Source: Isoetes taiwanensis (taxonomy: Eukaryota; Streptophyta; Lycopodiopsida; Isoetales; Isoetaceae). Taken from it: a DNA stretch of 64,000 bases. The notes beneath the pieces are model-generated. The model was not told where the DNA came from. It was given only the letters and a program-made list of their open reading frames with translations, and made no database searches. Every line of letters starts with the position of its first letter. Position 1 is the first letter of the stretch. The stretch covers positions 1,240,001 to 1,304,000 of the forward strand of contig JAJEKV010000097.1 of NCBI GenBank assembly GCA_021234155.1. The letters are read 5' to 3'. Below are positions 1 to 11,833 of this stretch, piece after piece. Both the position numbers and the translations under genes were made by a program.

Positions 1-1600
1 AGCAATTATTACCACTTATCCAAAGATTCACCATAGACCGACAGGTCAACATGGCCCATTAATTCCAACTGCCCGGCAATTGTGACTAACGGTATCCCCA
101 TGCTCATGGACGTCCGTCAAGGGCCTGATTCCGGCTATGCCCTTGGGAGCACCTGTAACAATGGAAGTAAACAGGTTTGAGACTCTGTTAACCAGGAAAG
201 CTCCAAACTATATGAAACCCACTTTAGAAACATAGGATATATATCCCTACATAGTCTAGAATAGTGAATTCAAAACTTCAAGATAAATAACCAATATCAA
301 TAGAATAAAAAATGTTCGAAAAAATGAGAAAGATACCCACATGCATGTATTTAGACAAAATTGAACAACCCAACCAAAAAGACACGGTGAAAGAAAAGGT
401 TCAAATGAATATTTACAAACGAATAAGTGTTAGTTAAGGAAATTATAGCTGGTTATAGATAGATGTATGGCATGTTGACAAACTAATGGTTAAGATAAGG
501 AGCGGTTTGTTAGTGATGCATAGAGATAAAGCCGGTTGCATGGCAAAAATGAACCCCTGGGAAGCAAGTCGTTCTAGATACAAGTGCATTGAAGAATACA
601 ACGGTGGAGTTTGAGGTTGCAAAGGTTCCATCCCTAAGTTAATGGCAATAGACCAAGGGAAGTGTTAGTGGAAACATTTAACAAATCTAACCAAATGAAA
701 ATAACATATCACCTCGAGCTCATTTTCTAACTAGAAGATGAAAAAATATAAGACCTCCAAGAAAAGACAGATGAGTCTATATAAGAAGAATAGAATGTTC
801 TGATCACAATACAAGTCCCAAAATAATAAATGCTATTGATCTAGCAACAACATTTTATCTCCTATGTGCATCATGATGGTCCACCATAATAATGCACAAA
901 AAAATCATACAAATCAATTTTTAAAGCACGACAATATGTGCAACAAGGAAGGAAATGCCCAAGTAAATACAACAATTTAACTCACAAAAAAATGAAAAGA
1001 AAATAACAGTATTAGGGGGGCTGAGTGGAGATCGAGTTTAAAGTCGAGGTTGAGGTCAAAGGCATAGCCAAAATGGACAAAGAGGGCAAGCACAAATGAC
1101 TGGGTTAAAAACGACGACTCATTGAATTGGCAACGGTCAAGCTTGTTCTAATATGAGAGGATCAAAAACATAAGTTGGCAAGAGGAACCCAGTTAAAGCT
1201 ATCTATTATGAGAGGATAAAAACATAAGTGGACGAGATGAGGCCCGCGAAAGCGGTCTGTATGATAACTAGAAGATAAGAAGCATACCTTAGGGGGAATA
1301 TTAAACTTAACCAACTAAAGCTTAAAAAATGGATTGACAGTACCATGGCTCAAACCCTCATCCATAAGGTGACAAACCTACACCTTAACAACAACACTAT
1401 ATTTTCACATTTGTTATTATGTAAAATGGAATTTCTATAAATGTATAAAATGGAAAAAGGGCAATTAAACTTGTCTGTGCAAAATTCGAACAGCAGAAGG
1501 GAGCGCAAAGCGCGCTTGGAGAAAGCGGAGCAGCATGCATGGCCAGGTTAAGAACAGTTAAAATTGATGGAGTATGCCAAGATGAGATGATTTGTCAGAG
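1..1600. other. Intergenic DNA, no gene recognised
   Basis: AT-rich sequence with only short open frames, none resembling a family I know. I see no splice-bounded coding stretch and no transposon termini. It may hold degraded repeats that need a library search. Confidence 0.5.
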
Positions 1601-1604
1601 TAAG

Positions 1605-2187
1605 CTGAGTTGCCCAAGTATCTAAGAATTGATTCTATTCTGACGAATCCGCCCTGCATGCAACCAAATAATACAAAGAGAGATACCAGGGCCGCCTTCA
1701 AACTGTTGGTGTCACTGTGAGGAAATCAACCGTCTGTTATCTATGCAAAATACGAAAAGCAATCGAGGGATCCCGTCCGAAAAAGCTATCTAGACCAGAG
1801 ATGCATGCAAGAAACACTACTCTTCCAATTGGCATGCATAAATCAGCCAACATGCACGAGGCAATTGTGCTAAGGAAAAATAAATCACGTCGGCAAAATG
1901 CATAGAAAACTGGCAAAGCAAGATGAATACTTCCAAGATGCCTGAGCTGCCCAAGTCTCTATGAATTGATTCGATTCTGACGAATCCGCCCTGCGTGCAA
2001 CAAAATACCACAAAGAAAGATACCAGGGCCGCCTTCAAACCGTTGGTGTCCCTGTGAGGAAATCAACCGTCTGCTATCTATGCAAAATACGAAAAGCAAT
2101 CAAGGGGTCCATCCGAAAAAAGCAATCTGGACTAGAGATGCATGCGAGAAAAGCTACTCCTTCAATTGACATGCACAAATCAGCCGC
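1605..2187. repeat. 337-bp-period direct duplication
   Basis: Two diverged copies lie head to tail, roughly 1605-1850 and 1942-2187. Shared landmarks are GACGAATCCGCCCTGC, GATACCAGGGCCGCCTTCAA and GAGGAAATCAACCGTCTG, each recurring about 337 bases later. Copies differ by scattered substitutions and small indels. Open frames across it are short and not conserved between the copies, so it is probably non-coding. Confidence 0.8.
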
Positions 2188-2224
2188 CTCAGTTTGTGAA
2201 TCCTCCTCATAGCATGCAAAGCAA

Positions 2225-2375
2225 AAATTTACTTTCAAAAAACCATGAGGAAGAGCACGCGAAAAGGGAAGGAAAGAAGAAGAGCAATGTAAAAGGGAAG
2301 AAAAGAGGAAGAGCAATCTAAAGAGGAAGAAAAGAGGAAGAGCAATCTCAAAGGGAAGAAAAGAGGATGGATAGA
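2225..2375. repeat. GA-rich degenerate tandem repeat
   Basis: Purine-rich tract on the plus strand built of about 33-bp units around AAGGGAAGAAAAGAGGAAGA followed by GCAAT. Units vary by substitution. The minus strand reads as a Leu/Phe/Ser-rich frame, which is a by-product of the composition. Confidence 0.7.
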
Positions 2376-2499
2376 GCCAGGGGAAGCAATGGGCAAGGAA
2401 GAGACGCTGCTGCAAGAAGATGCCGATAACCAACCACAAGAATGAATAGTGCATATATAGCTGCTCGTCCCTTCCCAGAATGCCCATCCGATGGCTTGG

Positions 2500-3560
2500 A
2501 TCGATGCCTATTCTAGGTGTGAAAAATACATACTTTGAGACTGACCATTACTAAATAAATCTCTATGCTGTTTATAAACGGGATAATACAGAATTTTTTG
2601 ATGTTGAGGAGTTAAAAATGGGCATGCTCACATGGAACAAGGAAATTATTGCTCTCAAATAAGATGATGGTAATATAGAATGCCCATGCAATGCTATAGA
2701 GACTCTGATATGCTGCATCAGAGCATATTTACAGTTTTATATCTTCACTTGCGCTACGACCCAAATGATGAAAACATGACAATGGTTTTGAAAAAAAAAG
2801 CTATCCTTATCTATGCCAATCGGTCGGATAAATTCCACTATATAGTCGGAATCAAACACAACTCTTCAAAAATTAAGTTCGACATGGAAGGGATTTCAAG
2901 CACTCAATCAAGGGAGGTAGTTTGTTTATATTCTTGAAGATTATGATTGGGTAGGCATATGGAGGGAGTGGTATGACTTCAACTATAATAGTAGGGGTCT
3001 GGCCTCCCTATAATTACAGATTATAACATGGGTCTTAACACTTTCTTCGAAAGGTGGTAGGATTTTTTTTCTTTGAAATATTGTAGGACATATGTATATT
3101 AGAAAGGTTCTTGGAAATTTGAGTGACTTCACAAATGATTTTACATCACTCTCTAATTTGGGCACTTGTTTATGCAAATAACATGCATATTGAATGACCT
3201 TTGGTTAGGATGACTACTAAAGCTGACAGAAATACAATGGGCCTATGGGGATGTCTTGAAATACAAAGGATAATACATAGTACTTTAATTTATGCACTTG
3301 TTTTTTGCCTATTACTTGTCAAAAGACCTTTAGGGGTTATATACTGACAAATGCCTTGAGAATTCTAGATACTTCATTCTTTTAAACATTTTAAGTCATA
3401 AAGTTTTTTTTTTTTTTTTTTTTTGAAGGAGTGAAGCTTTTTAGTCATTAATTATGGAAAATAAATAAACATAAAGATATGATCATAGATAATGATCATC
3501 AAAATGTGGAGTTGAGCTTAGAAAAACTCAATCCAGTAGTAGCAAATTGTCAATAGTTTA
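2500..3560. other. Unassigned DNA with a poly-T tract
   Basis: No recognisable gene. An open frame at 2680-2937 (+) encodes 85 residues without any family resemblance. A run of more than 20 T lies near 3402-3424 and may be the tail of an old minus-strand retroelement insertion, though no coding remnant is visible beside it. Confidence 0.4.
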
Positions 3561-3564
3561 AGTT

Positions 3565-4231
3565 TTAAATACACAATGTATAGACAGGTTCAAAAATATA
3601 TAATATCTCTGACAGAGGCTTCATAGAATTCCTGCAATGTAGTCGACCAAATCCAAAATGATTTATAGTAGAGAAGATCCTGATGCTTTCTGCAGTCACT
3701 GTAAGGCCAAGTACCTGGACAAAGCTAAGACAAAATGAAATGAGCAAACGGAAATTAGAAGTCATAAGTATCGAGGAAATGGAAGTGATCATGAAATTGA
3801 GGCTGAAGGATAAATCTTTCATTGCATCCCCAATTGACTAACTCGACAAGCCTGTCTGAGTTACAAGTGGACATAAGATGGATCATGGTACCATAGCAAT
3901 CTGCCCTGGTCCTATGGTAATAGTAGCACTCCCTGTAGAACTGAAACTGTTGGTCAGTCATGTTTGCACTGTTGCTTTCCAGAAACCTAAAAAAGACAAT
4001 CATGAGATATGTTTCTTTGCAGAATTCCCTGCCCCATGTGATTTCTTTCTGTTGTACTTGCTGAATAGACTGAATTAATCTTCCCCTCACTGATCCTGAC
4101 CACATATTATAATCCCAAATTCTGTGGACAGATAATTTTTTTGGCTGGTATTTTTGAACTTCAGTATCATCTAGGTCAACATTAAACTTGTGCTTGCAAC
4201 TCCTCAGATAATCTAGCATCAACAGATTCAA
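3565..4231 (-). CDS. Unassigned minus-strand coding-like region
   Basis: A 158-residue open frame (4231 to 3755) reads like real protein: mixed composition, rich in Tyr/His/Cys in its second half (for example FYRECYYYHRTRADCYG). A possible intron with a lariat-like T-rich stretch and AG lies in the middle, so the protein may be assembled from two exons. A second open frame runs 3822-3565. I do not recognise the family. The upstream end stops about ten bases before transposable element A, so the 5' part of any gene may have been displaced by that insertion. Confidence 0.35.
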
Positions 4232-4247
4232 TGTTAGATAATGCCAT

Positions 4248-4273
4248 GGTTCTATTGCGATAGCAATAGAACC
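4248..4273 (+). repeat. 5' terminal hairpin of element A
   Basis: Perfect inverted repeat with arms GGTTCTATTGC and GCAATAGAACC around a GATA loop. The identical structure starts element B, which marks it as a functional terminus and not a chance palindrome. Confidence 0.85.
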
Positions 4274-5679
4274 GACATTCCTTGGATGGGGACGCCCCTT
4301 TTTCGGACTCTCTATTTATTCAACATATTTTCATTTTTTCGTCATCGGCGTTCTCTTGAGCTAGTTTTCTGCTTCTTCTCTATCCTACCAGTTGGATAAT
4401 CTACCGTTCAAAGACTATTCCTATGTTTGATCTTTATTGCACAATCTGCTAAAATTTCTGGTCTGGTGATCATGTCCTTTTGCGTTTCTATGCTTTTGAG
4501 ATTGAATGTAGCATCCTTTTCCTTTCTCTGCGAGTTTTCTTTGGCTTTTCCAGGAAGCTCGGTAGTAGGGCTCTTCCTTTGGCTTGGATTCGGCCACTGC
4601 TGCCAGCGACTGATTCCCGCTAAGCCTTCGTGGATGTGGTTCAAGAACTATTTTTTCGACCAGAGTTTTTGTGCAGTCCAGATCTGGTTTTTCTTGGTTT
4701 TCTGGGTTCTTAGCGGTGAGGGTTTTGCAGGAATCCAGTTCTTTGGTTTGTATGATCCTGGTGGACCACTCAATATATTCGTGGACAGTTTTCAATCATT
4801 TTTCTTCCTGATCTTGCTAGAGCACAAAGCATGAATCGATGGTTGCAAGGAGTCTTTCCGAACCGTGGCATGCCTTGGGATAATATTGATACCTTTTTAT
4901 TCCACTTTTGCGGATGTGATCCGTGGTTTAGCATAAATCGATGGTTGCAAGCCCGAACCACGTTTCGTTCATATTGATTTTTGTCTTTGCTTTGATGTTC
5001 AAAGATGAGGGCTCGTGGTCGTTTTCCCGGTTGTCGGTGCTTATAGAGACCCACCTGATTCGTTTGTCAAGGCTAGTTTTGAGCGAATCGACTCCGGATC
5101 GTGTTAGCAAGGACGGACTCTAGCCACAAAGATCCGCGGAATAACTCAGATCGAATCCTTGCATGGATTCGGGGTTCGTTGTCAGCGACCCTAGAAGTCT
5201 TCACCGCAGCAAACCTTCCCCATCGTAAAGTCGGGCCAGTAGTCGTTTTTGCCTTCTTCAAAAAATATGATATTGTTAATACAAATTGATAGGGTACATT
5301 GGATAGCCAAATGGTTTTTATTCCTGTGGTCATAGGTTCAAGTTCCGAATGAAACAATTTTTCGAGTCCAATGTTTTGGCGTTGTATTTATCTTTATTTG
5401 TGATTGGAAGGTTTTTTCATTCAAATTCTATTGTCTTGGGGATGTTTGTATCTTTCATTGTAGCGTGCGAAGTTGCTAGTCACATATGGGCCGTTACATG
5501 ATATTTTATCCTTCTTCTTAAATTGTTTAGAGTGACCCATGTGAGTAAAGTCCTATTTTAAGGCATTTCTTTTGTAAAGATCTAGGCTTTAGTCCTCATA
5601 TTAACGACAAGTATATTTTCCTATCCTTATTTGTTGTCCGGAGATGTTTTGTCCATTTTATAAAATGCCTTCATCAGTT

Positions 5680-6080
5680 TTTGGCAACATATGTTGTTGG
5701 ATTCACGTTCCATTCAAATGCCTTGATATGTGATACGCCGTCTTTCTATGTTTCGCCGTTTTTTTTCTTGTGGATTTTTTTTCGAGCACAACCTAGGTAT
5801 GGTTTTGTTTTCTCATTTCATTCATCCGCCACGTGAGTTTTCGACTAGGTATATTGTAATCATTTTTTTCTAATGTTGGCCCCCTCAATTTTTTGTGGTT
5901 TCTTCAAGTTTAACCTAGTGGATTTTTTCAAGCCGCTAAACCAAGATGTGTTGTAGGATTCTTGTTTCATTTAATTGCTCGTGATAGGTTATACTTTGCT
6001 CTCCTAATATTGGTGCCGATTTTTCTTTTGTGGATTTTCTCAAAAGCTAAACCTAGGTATGTTTTTATTTTCTCATTTCT
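5680..6080. repeat. Internal degenerate repeats of element A
   Basis: The motif TTGTGGATTTT followed by a T/C-rich spacer, CTAAACCTAGGTATG and TTTTCTCATTTC recurs about three times with substitutions (near 5770, 5910 and 6030). This suggests part of element A grew by local duplication. Confidence 0.5.
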
Positions 6081-8763
6081 TTTGGGGCCATACCAAACTT
6101 GCATTGGATTTTATTGTGCTATGGGCTCAATATTTTTTTTCTCGCCTAGAAGGCCCATATAAGGGTTTAGGGTCCGGCCTCCCTTTTTTGTCATATTTTA
6201 TACCGGTTATAGATTGCATGCCCAACTATTGTGTACCAGACTCACAACTTTTGTTTGTCGAGCATTTTTTGCGCTTTTATCTTTCTCATTGTCATTAGTT
6301 TAACACGCTGTGTTGTATAGTACTCCATGGTTGGGTGGTTCGTTGCATCACTTGGGTACGTGTCTTTTATAGTTTGCATCACTTGTGTATGTGTTTTTTA
6401 TAGATGTCCCTGAGGTTGTATTGCGTTTTGACTGATATTGCGTTTTTCTTGAGATTCTTCTATAAGATTCGTACTTGCCAATAGTGATAACTCATCATGT
6501 TGTTGCCCTTTTCTCTTAGTTTGTTTCACATAGCGTGTTAGTCAGTGCTGGACTGCTTTCAATTGATCAATCTTTTTAGTTTTTCCAATTTTTATGACTA
6601 CATTCTTGTCTGGGACTATCACAACTTATGGTCTTTTGGATGTTTTCCATTTGGTGGGCACGTGATAGGGGATGTTTGCGCTTATCCCCTCTTTTTTCAG
6701 TTTTTAGGTTGTATGTCATTTTGCTCAAGGTGCTCATTCTTCTATTGGACGCTACTCGTATTTGTGCCCCTTTCTTCTTGACTCTGCATTAAGCATAGTG
6801 TCCTTATTTCACTCATGGTAGCCTTTAGAGGCAATTTGTAGTTCTTCTATCGCAATTTTTTCATTGGAGACTGCTTGTGGCGGCATTATGGTGATGTGCA
6901 CATTTTCATGGCATATATTACATAGTTCTCTCCATCGTTGGTTTTCCAGATTTCTTAGTTGTTTCGATTATCTATCTTGTGTTCTGGCATTAGAGTTTCT
7001 ATGGGCGTTGTTTGCAAGTTATGGATCTCACTGAGCTATTCATTTATAGGGTCTCCTATAAATTTTCTAGTTGTTTATCGTGTTGTTCCTTGTTCTCCAT
7101 TCTTCGCTTGAGTCATCCTATTTGCAGTTACATTTGTTCCTTTGCCCCCTTTTGTTTGCTCGTTATTTTTGCCTTCGTGCCACTCTTGCTCACGTTCTTA
7201 TTTTAGATCCTCCCATAATTTGGGGCTCAAGGGTTGCTTTTTCCAGTTATCTTTGGTCCCTCCGGGTTCACGTCATTACCCTTGTTTCGACATCTTTGAA
7301 CTTTTTTCGTTGATCTTGCTCCCTATATATGTAGTTAGGTTGATACTAATTTTTAGCATATTGGGTGCATGCGGTTTGGCATCATGTTTTATCGCGTGTT
7401 TCCTTTGTCGACTAGTCTTTCACTCATTCTCGTATTTAGCCATTTGCTCCATGTATTCTCGTTGACTTCTTTTTAGCTATTTTAGTTCCTTTTTTAGTTC
7501 ACCTTTCTATTTATTTTTGATCCACATTTCATTAGTCTCATATGTGTTTTCTTTTCGTTTGTTTATTGACCGTGGTCGAGCCTTCATTCTTCTTTTTTTT
7601 AATCTATATTCGCTCAAGTTCCTTTTCGTTTTTTTTATTCAATTAACCTTTTGAATTGTCTTTACTCTATTAGCCTTGCTTAGCCCTTTCTTCTTGATTT
7701 GTAACCCTCACGATCTATTCTAGTCATCCTTTTTGCCAACTTGTTACGTCTTCTATTGCTCATTTGTTACTTGTTTCTCTCCGCTTTCAACTGTTATGTT
7801 CAAACCCGTTGTACCAAGTTGTATTCAATCCTTTGTTGTATTTCACAACATCGATTGGAGCGATGATAATCGATATCTTAGCCTTTGCTAATTACATTTG
7901 TCTATTTTCTTAATGGTGGGTTATATAGTGGTTGTTTATATTCGGTGAGATTTAGTAGTACACTTTGGTTTTTTGCTTTCTTTGCATGGTTCGTTCCGCA
8001 CCATTTTGGGGTCATGTTTTTATCGGGTTTTGATGCTTTTTCCATTGAGTTATCATTGTTCTTTGCTACATTGCTCCATGGTTTCCACATTCTATGCTTT
8101 AGAGTCGCGAGTGGTTTATTTGCTCCTTAGCTTTTTTGGTGTCCTTGATCATTTCACCTATATGTGCTTCATCTTTTTTGAATTACTACATCACCACCAT
8201 TCCCTTTTTGTCCGGGGAAGTTCCTTTGGTCTCGATGAATTTCGTCATTTCCTATTAGCCGTTTACTCCTTTTTATTTTTGTCGTTTCATTTGCTCCATT
8301 TGCACTTTCATCTTGCCTTCTTTGTACCATTGCCTTAAGCTACTCTTTCAAACTCCATTGCCTTCATTTGACTCTTTACCATGTTTTATGTACTCTCTTT
8401 AGATTTTTGGTACCATGGGTTTCAATTTTCCGTTTTTCACGCCTAGTTCTCTTCTTGCATTTGATAATCCTATGTTTTTTGTTACGTTTCCAACCCTTGG
8501 TTTTTCAGATTCAGCTTTGGTTGCTCACTTTTTTTTCTAGGATTTCCAAATTTTAAAGTACTTTTACGATTATTTACGGTTGTTCAAGTTTGTTAATAGG
8601 TTTTTTCTTTATTTTTAGGCGTTTTTACTTTTTGTCATTTAGGTATTCTTTTGGCCCTTTTACTCCTATTTTTGTGCTTTTATTTTTCCGCTTTGACCCT
8701 TTGTTATTTTTCGTTTTAGATTTGTTACGCTTTGCTCAATATGTCCTATTAGCTTCTTTCATT

Positions 8764-10072
8764 GCATTCTGTTTCATTTTGTTTTCAATGATCCTTGTGG
8801 ACTCGTTTCTCCACATCTTTATTCCACATTTTCAATCTGTTCTATTAGATTCGACTTGCTCCATTATGGGTTGTTCGCTCCCTTTTGTTATCGCTCCTCA
8901 TTATCTCAAAGAACTCTATTTGATGGCATTTCTCTATTAGGTTGTGTATGCCATGTTCCCTTCATTGATTTCCTTTGGCTTGTTGTTTCCTTTCACATTA
9001 CTCCTTTAGTTGCATCGGTTCCTTCTTTGTCTTCTTGCTCCTTGTCTTTTTTGCTAGTTAGGATAGTTCGGATTTTTGTATCTTTGTTAGTGTAATATGT
9101 ATTGGTGCATTGGCCATTTGCCATCGTCACTCTATTGATGTCGTCAGGTTCATGGCTCTGTTTGCTGTTGTACCATGAGTTCCTTTCCTCATCTCTTACC
9201 GCACTTTTCCATCTGCTCCCTCATTTTTATGCTTCTCTTCCATCTTCCACGAGAGTGTCCCATTGTGTCCTTCTTTTCTCCTTTGTCTGGGTTCATCCTC
9301 TCTGTACCTTCAGGCTTTGTGGTCGTTCCGCTTTTACCATATTTTCTATCAGCCTTACATGTGCATTCTGTTTCGTCTTTATTTCAGTGACCCTTGTGGA
9401 CCCTTGTGCATTCTGTTTCATTTTGTTTTCAATGACCCTTGTGCATTCTGTTTCATTTTGTTTTCAATGATCCTTGTGGACTCGTTTCTCCCTGTCTTTA
9501 TTCCACATTTTCAATCTGTTCTATTAGATTCGACTTGCTCCATTATGGGTTGTTGCGCTCCTTTTTGTTATACGCTCCTCATTATCTCAGCAGCTCTATT
9601 TGATGGCATTTCTCTATTCGGTTGTGTATGCCATGTTCCCTTCATTGATTTCCTTTGGCTTGTTGTTTCCTTTCACATTACTCCTTTAGTTGCATCGGTT
9701 CCTTCTTTGTCTTCTTGCTCCTTGTCTTTTTTGCTAGTTAGGATAGTTCGGATTTTTGTATCTTTGTTAGTGTAATATGTATTGGTGCATTGGCCATTTG
9801 CCATCGTCACTCTATTGATGTCGTCAGGTTCATGGCTCTGTTTGCTGTTGTACCATGAGTTCCTTTCCTCATCTCTTACCGCACTTTTCCATCTGCTCCC
9901 TCATTTTTATGCTTCTCTTCCATCTTCCACGAGAGTGTCCCATTGTGTCCTTCTTTTCTCCTTTGTCTGGGTTCATCCTCTCTGTACCTTCAGGCTTTGT
10001 GGTCGTTCCGCTTTTACCATATTTTCTATCAGCCTTACATGTGCATTCTGTTTTGTCTTTATTTCAGTGACC
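8764..10072. repeat. 679-bp tandem duplication in element A
   Basis: Copy 1 (8764-9442) and copy 2 (9443-about 10072) are nearly identical; both begin GCATTCTGTTTCATTTTG. Differences are a few single-base indels, for example near 8875 versus 9555, and substitutions. At the junction a unit of about 33 bases is repeated again (9390-9480). The high identity indicates a recent event or an assembly duplication. Confidence 0.9.
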
Positions 10073-10208
10073 CTTATAGTCTCATTTCTCCCTTGCTTTC
10101 GAACAATTCTTCATTTTGGCTTCCTTTCTTTCTTTGTCTATGTTGAGATTTGTTCCTCTTCTATCGGCCGATATATATGTTGTCATAGGACCCATCCTAG
10201 GAATGCCA

Positions 10209-10236
10209 CGGTTCTATTGCGATAGCAATAGAACCG
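10209..10236 (+). repeat. 5' terminal hairpin of element B
   Basis: Arms CGGTTCTATTGC and GCAATAGAACCG, 12 bp each and perfect, around GATA. Compared with element A the stem is one pair longer. Confidence 0.85.
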
Positions 10237-10699
10237 ACATTCCTTGGATGGGGGGCCATTTTAGGACTCTCTATTTATTCAGCATATTTTCATTTTTTCG
10301 TCATCGGCGTTCTCTTGAGCTAGTTTTCTGCTTCTTCTCTATCCTACCAGTTTCCCTCACCCTCCCTCCCTTGATGGTTTTACATCTGACCTTATCCGCA
10401 TTTTGTTTTCTCATTATCCCTTTCTATTCCATTTCCTTTTTGTCCGTTGACCATCTTTGTCTATGTTTCCATATTTTTCGGGTCCCTCTGTAGTCTCTTG
10501 TTCTTCCGTGGTTTCCTTTCAATGTTTTTGATAGTGCATATGTCCTTATTCATCAGTTTTCTGGATGTGGCACTTTAGCCTGTGAGGCCTACTCATTATC
10601 TCATTCTTCTCAGACTCATCCAAATCTTACGTACTTTTCAGTAAGCCTTATGACCCTCGATATCCTCCGTGCTTTCTTTCTTCTTTGAGGATATATATA

Positions 10700-11085
10700 T
10701 TTTTATTTCCATTTTTTCTCGGTGTGGCTCTGTAGCCTCCGCGACGTCTTATCATTTCATTCTTTCTCAGCATGGCTATAGCCTCTGTGACTTAATTCAT
10801 TTTTTCTCGGACATCATTTTCACAGCCGTGTGGATCTGTCTATGTTGTGGCTCTGGTGTCGTCGGCTTTGTCTGCATAGTTTCTTTTTCTCGGCGTGGTG
10901 TTGTAGCCTCCGACACAACCTTTGTTATTGATTTCCTCTCGGCGTGGCACTGTAGCCTCCGAGGCAGCACTAATCGGATGGTTTTTCTTTTTTCCCGCGA
11001 TGGTTTTTTTTTTCCGCGGACGGTTCCCGATTGGTCGGCTGTTGTTTCTTCCTCGGCGTGGCCCTGGAGCCTCCGAGTGCTATTA
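10700..11085. repeat. Degenerate CTCGGCGTGG / GTAGCCTCCG repeats
   Basis: A roughly 25-bp unit, CTCGGCGTGG then about 4 variable bases then GTAGCCTCCGAG, recurs at least five times (near 10720, 10770, 10890, 10950, 11060) at irregular spacing with T-rich spacers. The unit's ends, CTCGG and CCGAG, are complementary, so each copy can fold. It lies wholly within element B. Confidence 0.6.
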
Positions 11086-11833
11086 TATTTTGATATTTTG
11101 CGCTTTCGCACGCGTGTCGGGCTTGAAGCTCCTAACTTTCTAACGGGTCATTCTCCTTTGCATTCTTTCCACTGCAGGTTCTTTCTTGCAGCTTGCTCAG
11201 TTGTCAGCGCCATCACGTTGTATTTCAACTCTTTTCTTGGCAGATGTATGCTAGTAGCAGTCTTCTGGAACGTTGGTGGCCATTTGTCATAAGGGCGGGG
11301 TTTTCTATCCCGATGGGAAGCGGTCGCGGGTTCTTACCTTTGCTTATACCAAGTAGCGAAGAATCACCCTCTATTCTGGATGAGAAGCATTTACTAATTT
11401 TCTCACCTTTGCATAGACCACGTGGCGGATAAATCATCTTTTATCTTGTATTCCTTAGTCTTATCATGCTCTCGATGATTGTCTAGTTTTCGGAGCACTA
11501 AAATTTCAAGTTTTTCAGAAGTTCTACTCCAGTAGGGGTATCAATTTGTATTCAATGATTTTACAAAGCTCAATGAGAACACCACTTCGGCCGATATATA
11601 TGTTGTCATAGGACCCATCCTAGGAATGATTGATTACAAAAAAGTTTAAAAGAACCATAGAAACCAGTAAAATTCCCAACTGAAGACCAACTGTTATCTA
11701 TTTGAAGTCCAGAATTTCTGTATTTATGTGCAGTAGCAGTGAGCTCAATGTCAAAAATAACTTGCCATTTGATCCAAAGAGGAGAAGGATTATGACCACC
11801 ATGCAGGCATCTATTTCTGTGTTTCCAAACATT

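Larger units (their letters stand above)
4244..10205 (+). mobile_element. Element A: unclassified 6-kb element
   Basis: The ends are defined by comparison with element B. Both begin with a hairpin followed by ACATTCCTTGGATGGGG, share about 145 bp at the 5' end (A 4244-4390, B 10206-10351), and finish with CGATATATATGTTGTCATAG then GACCCATCCTAGGAATG. The 3' terminal CCCATCCTAGGAATG is an inverted copy, one mismatch, of the subterminal CATTCCTTGGATGGG. AATG precedes A, separates A from B and follows B, compatible with a 4-bp target duplication. The interior is T/C-rich on the plus strand for 6 kb with no recognisable transposase, RT or integrase, only hydrophobic frames forced by composition. 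Probably non-autonomous; class unknown. Orientation is arbitrary. Confidence 0.6.
10206..11628 (+). mobile_element. Element B: short relative of element A
   Basis: Starts immediately after element A with the same hairpin and about 145 bp of 5' sequence, and ends with the same 42-bp 3' end at 11587-11628. The 1.1-kb interior differs from A but keeps the T/C-rich plus strand and contains the CTCGGCGTGG repeats. Its 3' end touches the 3' end of LINE-A. A and B appear to be two members of one family in tandem, B either a deletion derivative or a second insertion. Confidence 0.6.

Noticed and set aside
2074-2487. 137-residue minus-strand frame with Leu/Phe runs
   Set aside because: Lies over the GA-rich repeat and the second copy of the 337-bp duplication; the frame is not kept in the first copy.
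4421-4834. Overlapping frames on both strands at the start of element A
   Set aside because: Both strands open by chance in the same segment, no known motif, and the common 5' region of B does not keep the frames.
4244-10205. Element A as a Helitron
   Set aside because: Has a hairpin, but it is at the end opposite to what the 3' CTRR rule needs, and no TC start or A/T insertion site fits.
5962-11292. Many hydrophobic 60-200-residue frames on the plus strand, looking like membrane proteins
   Set aside because: Composition artefact of T/C-rich DNA. No family motifs, frames overlap each other, and the duplicated 679-bp copies do not preserve the same start and stop.
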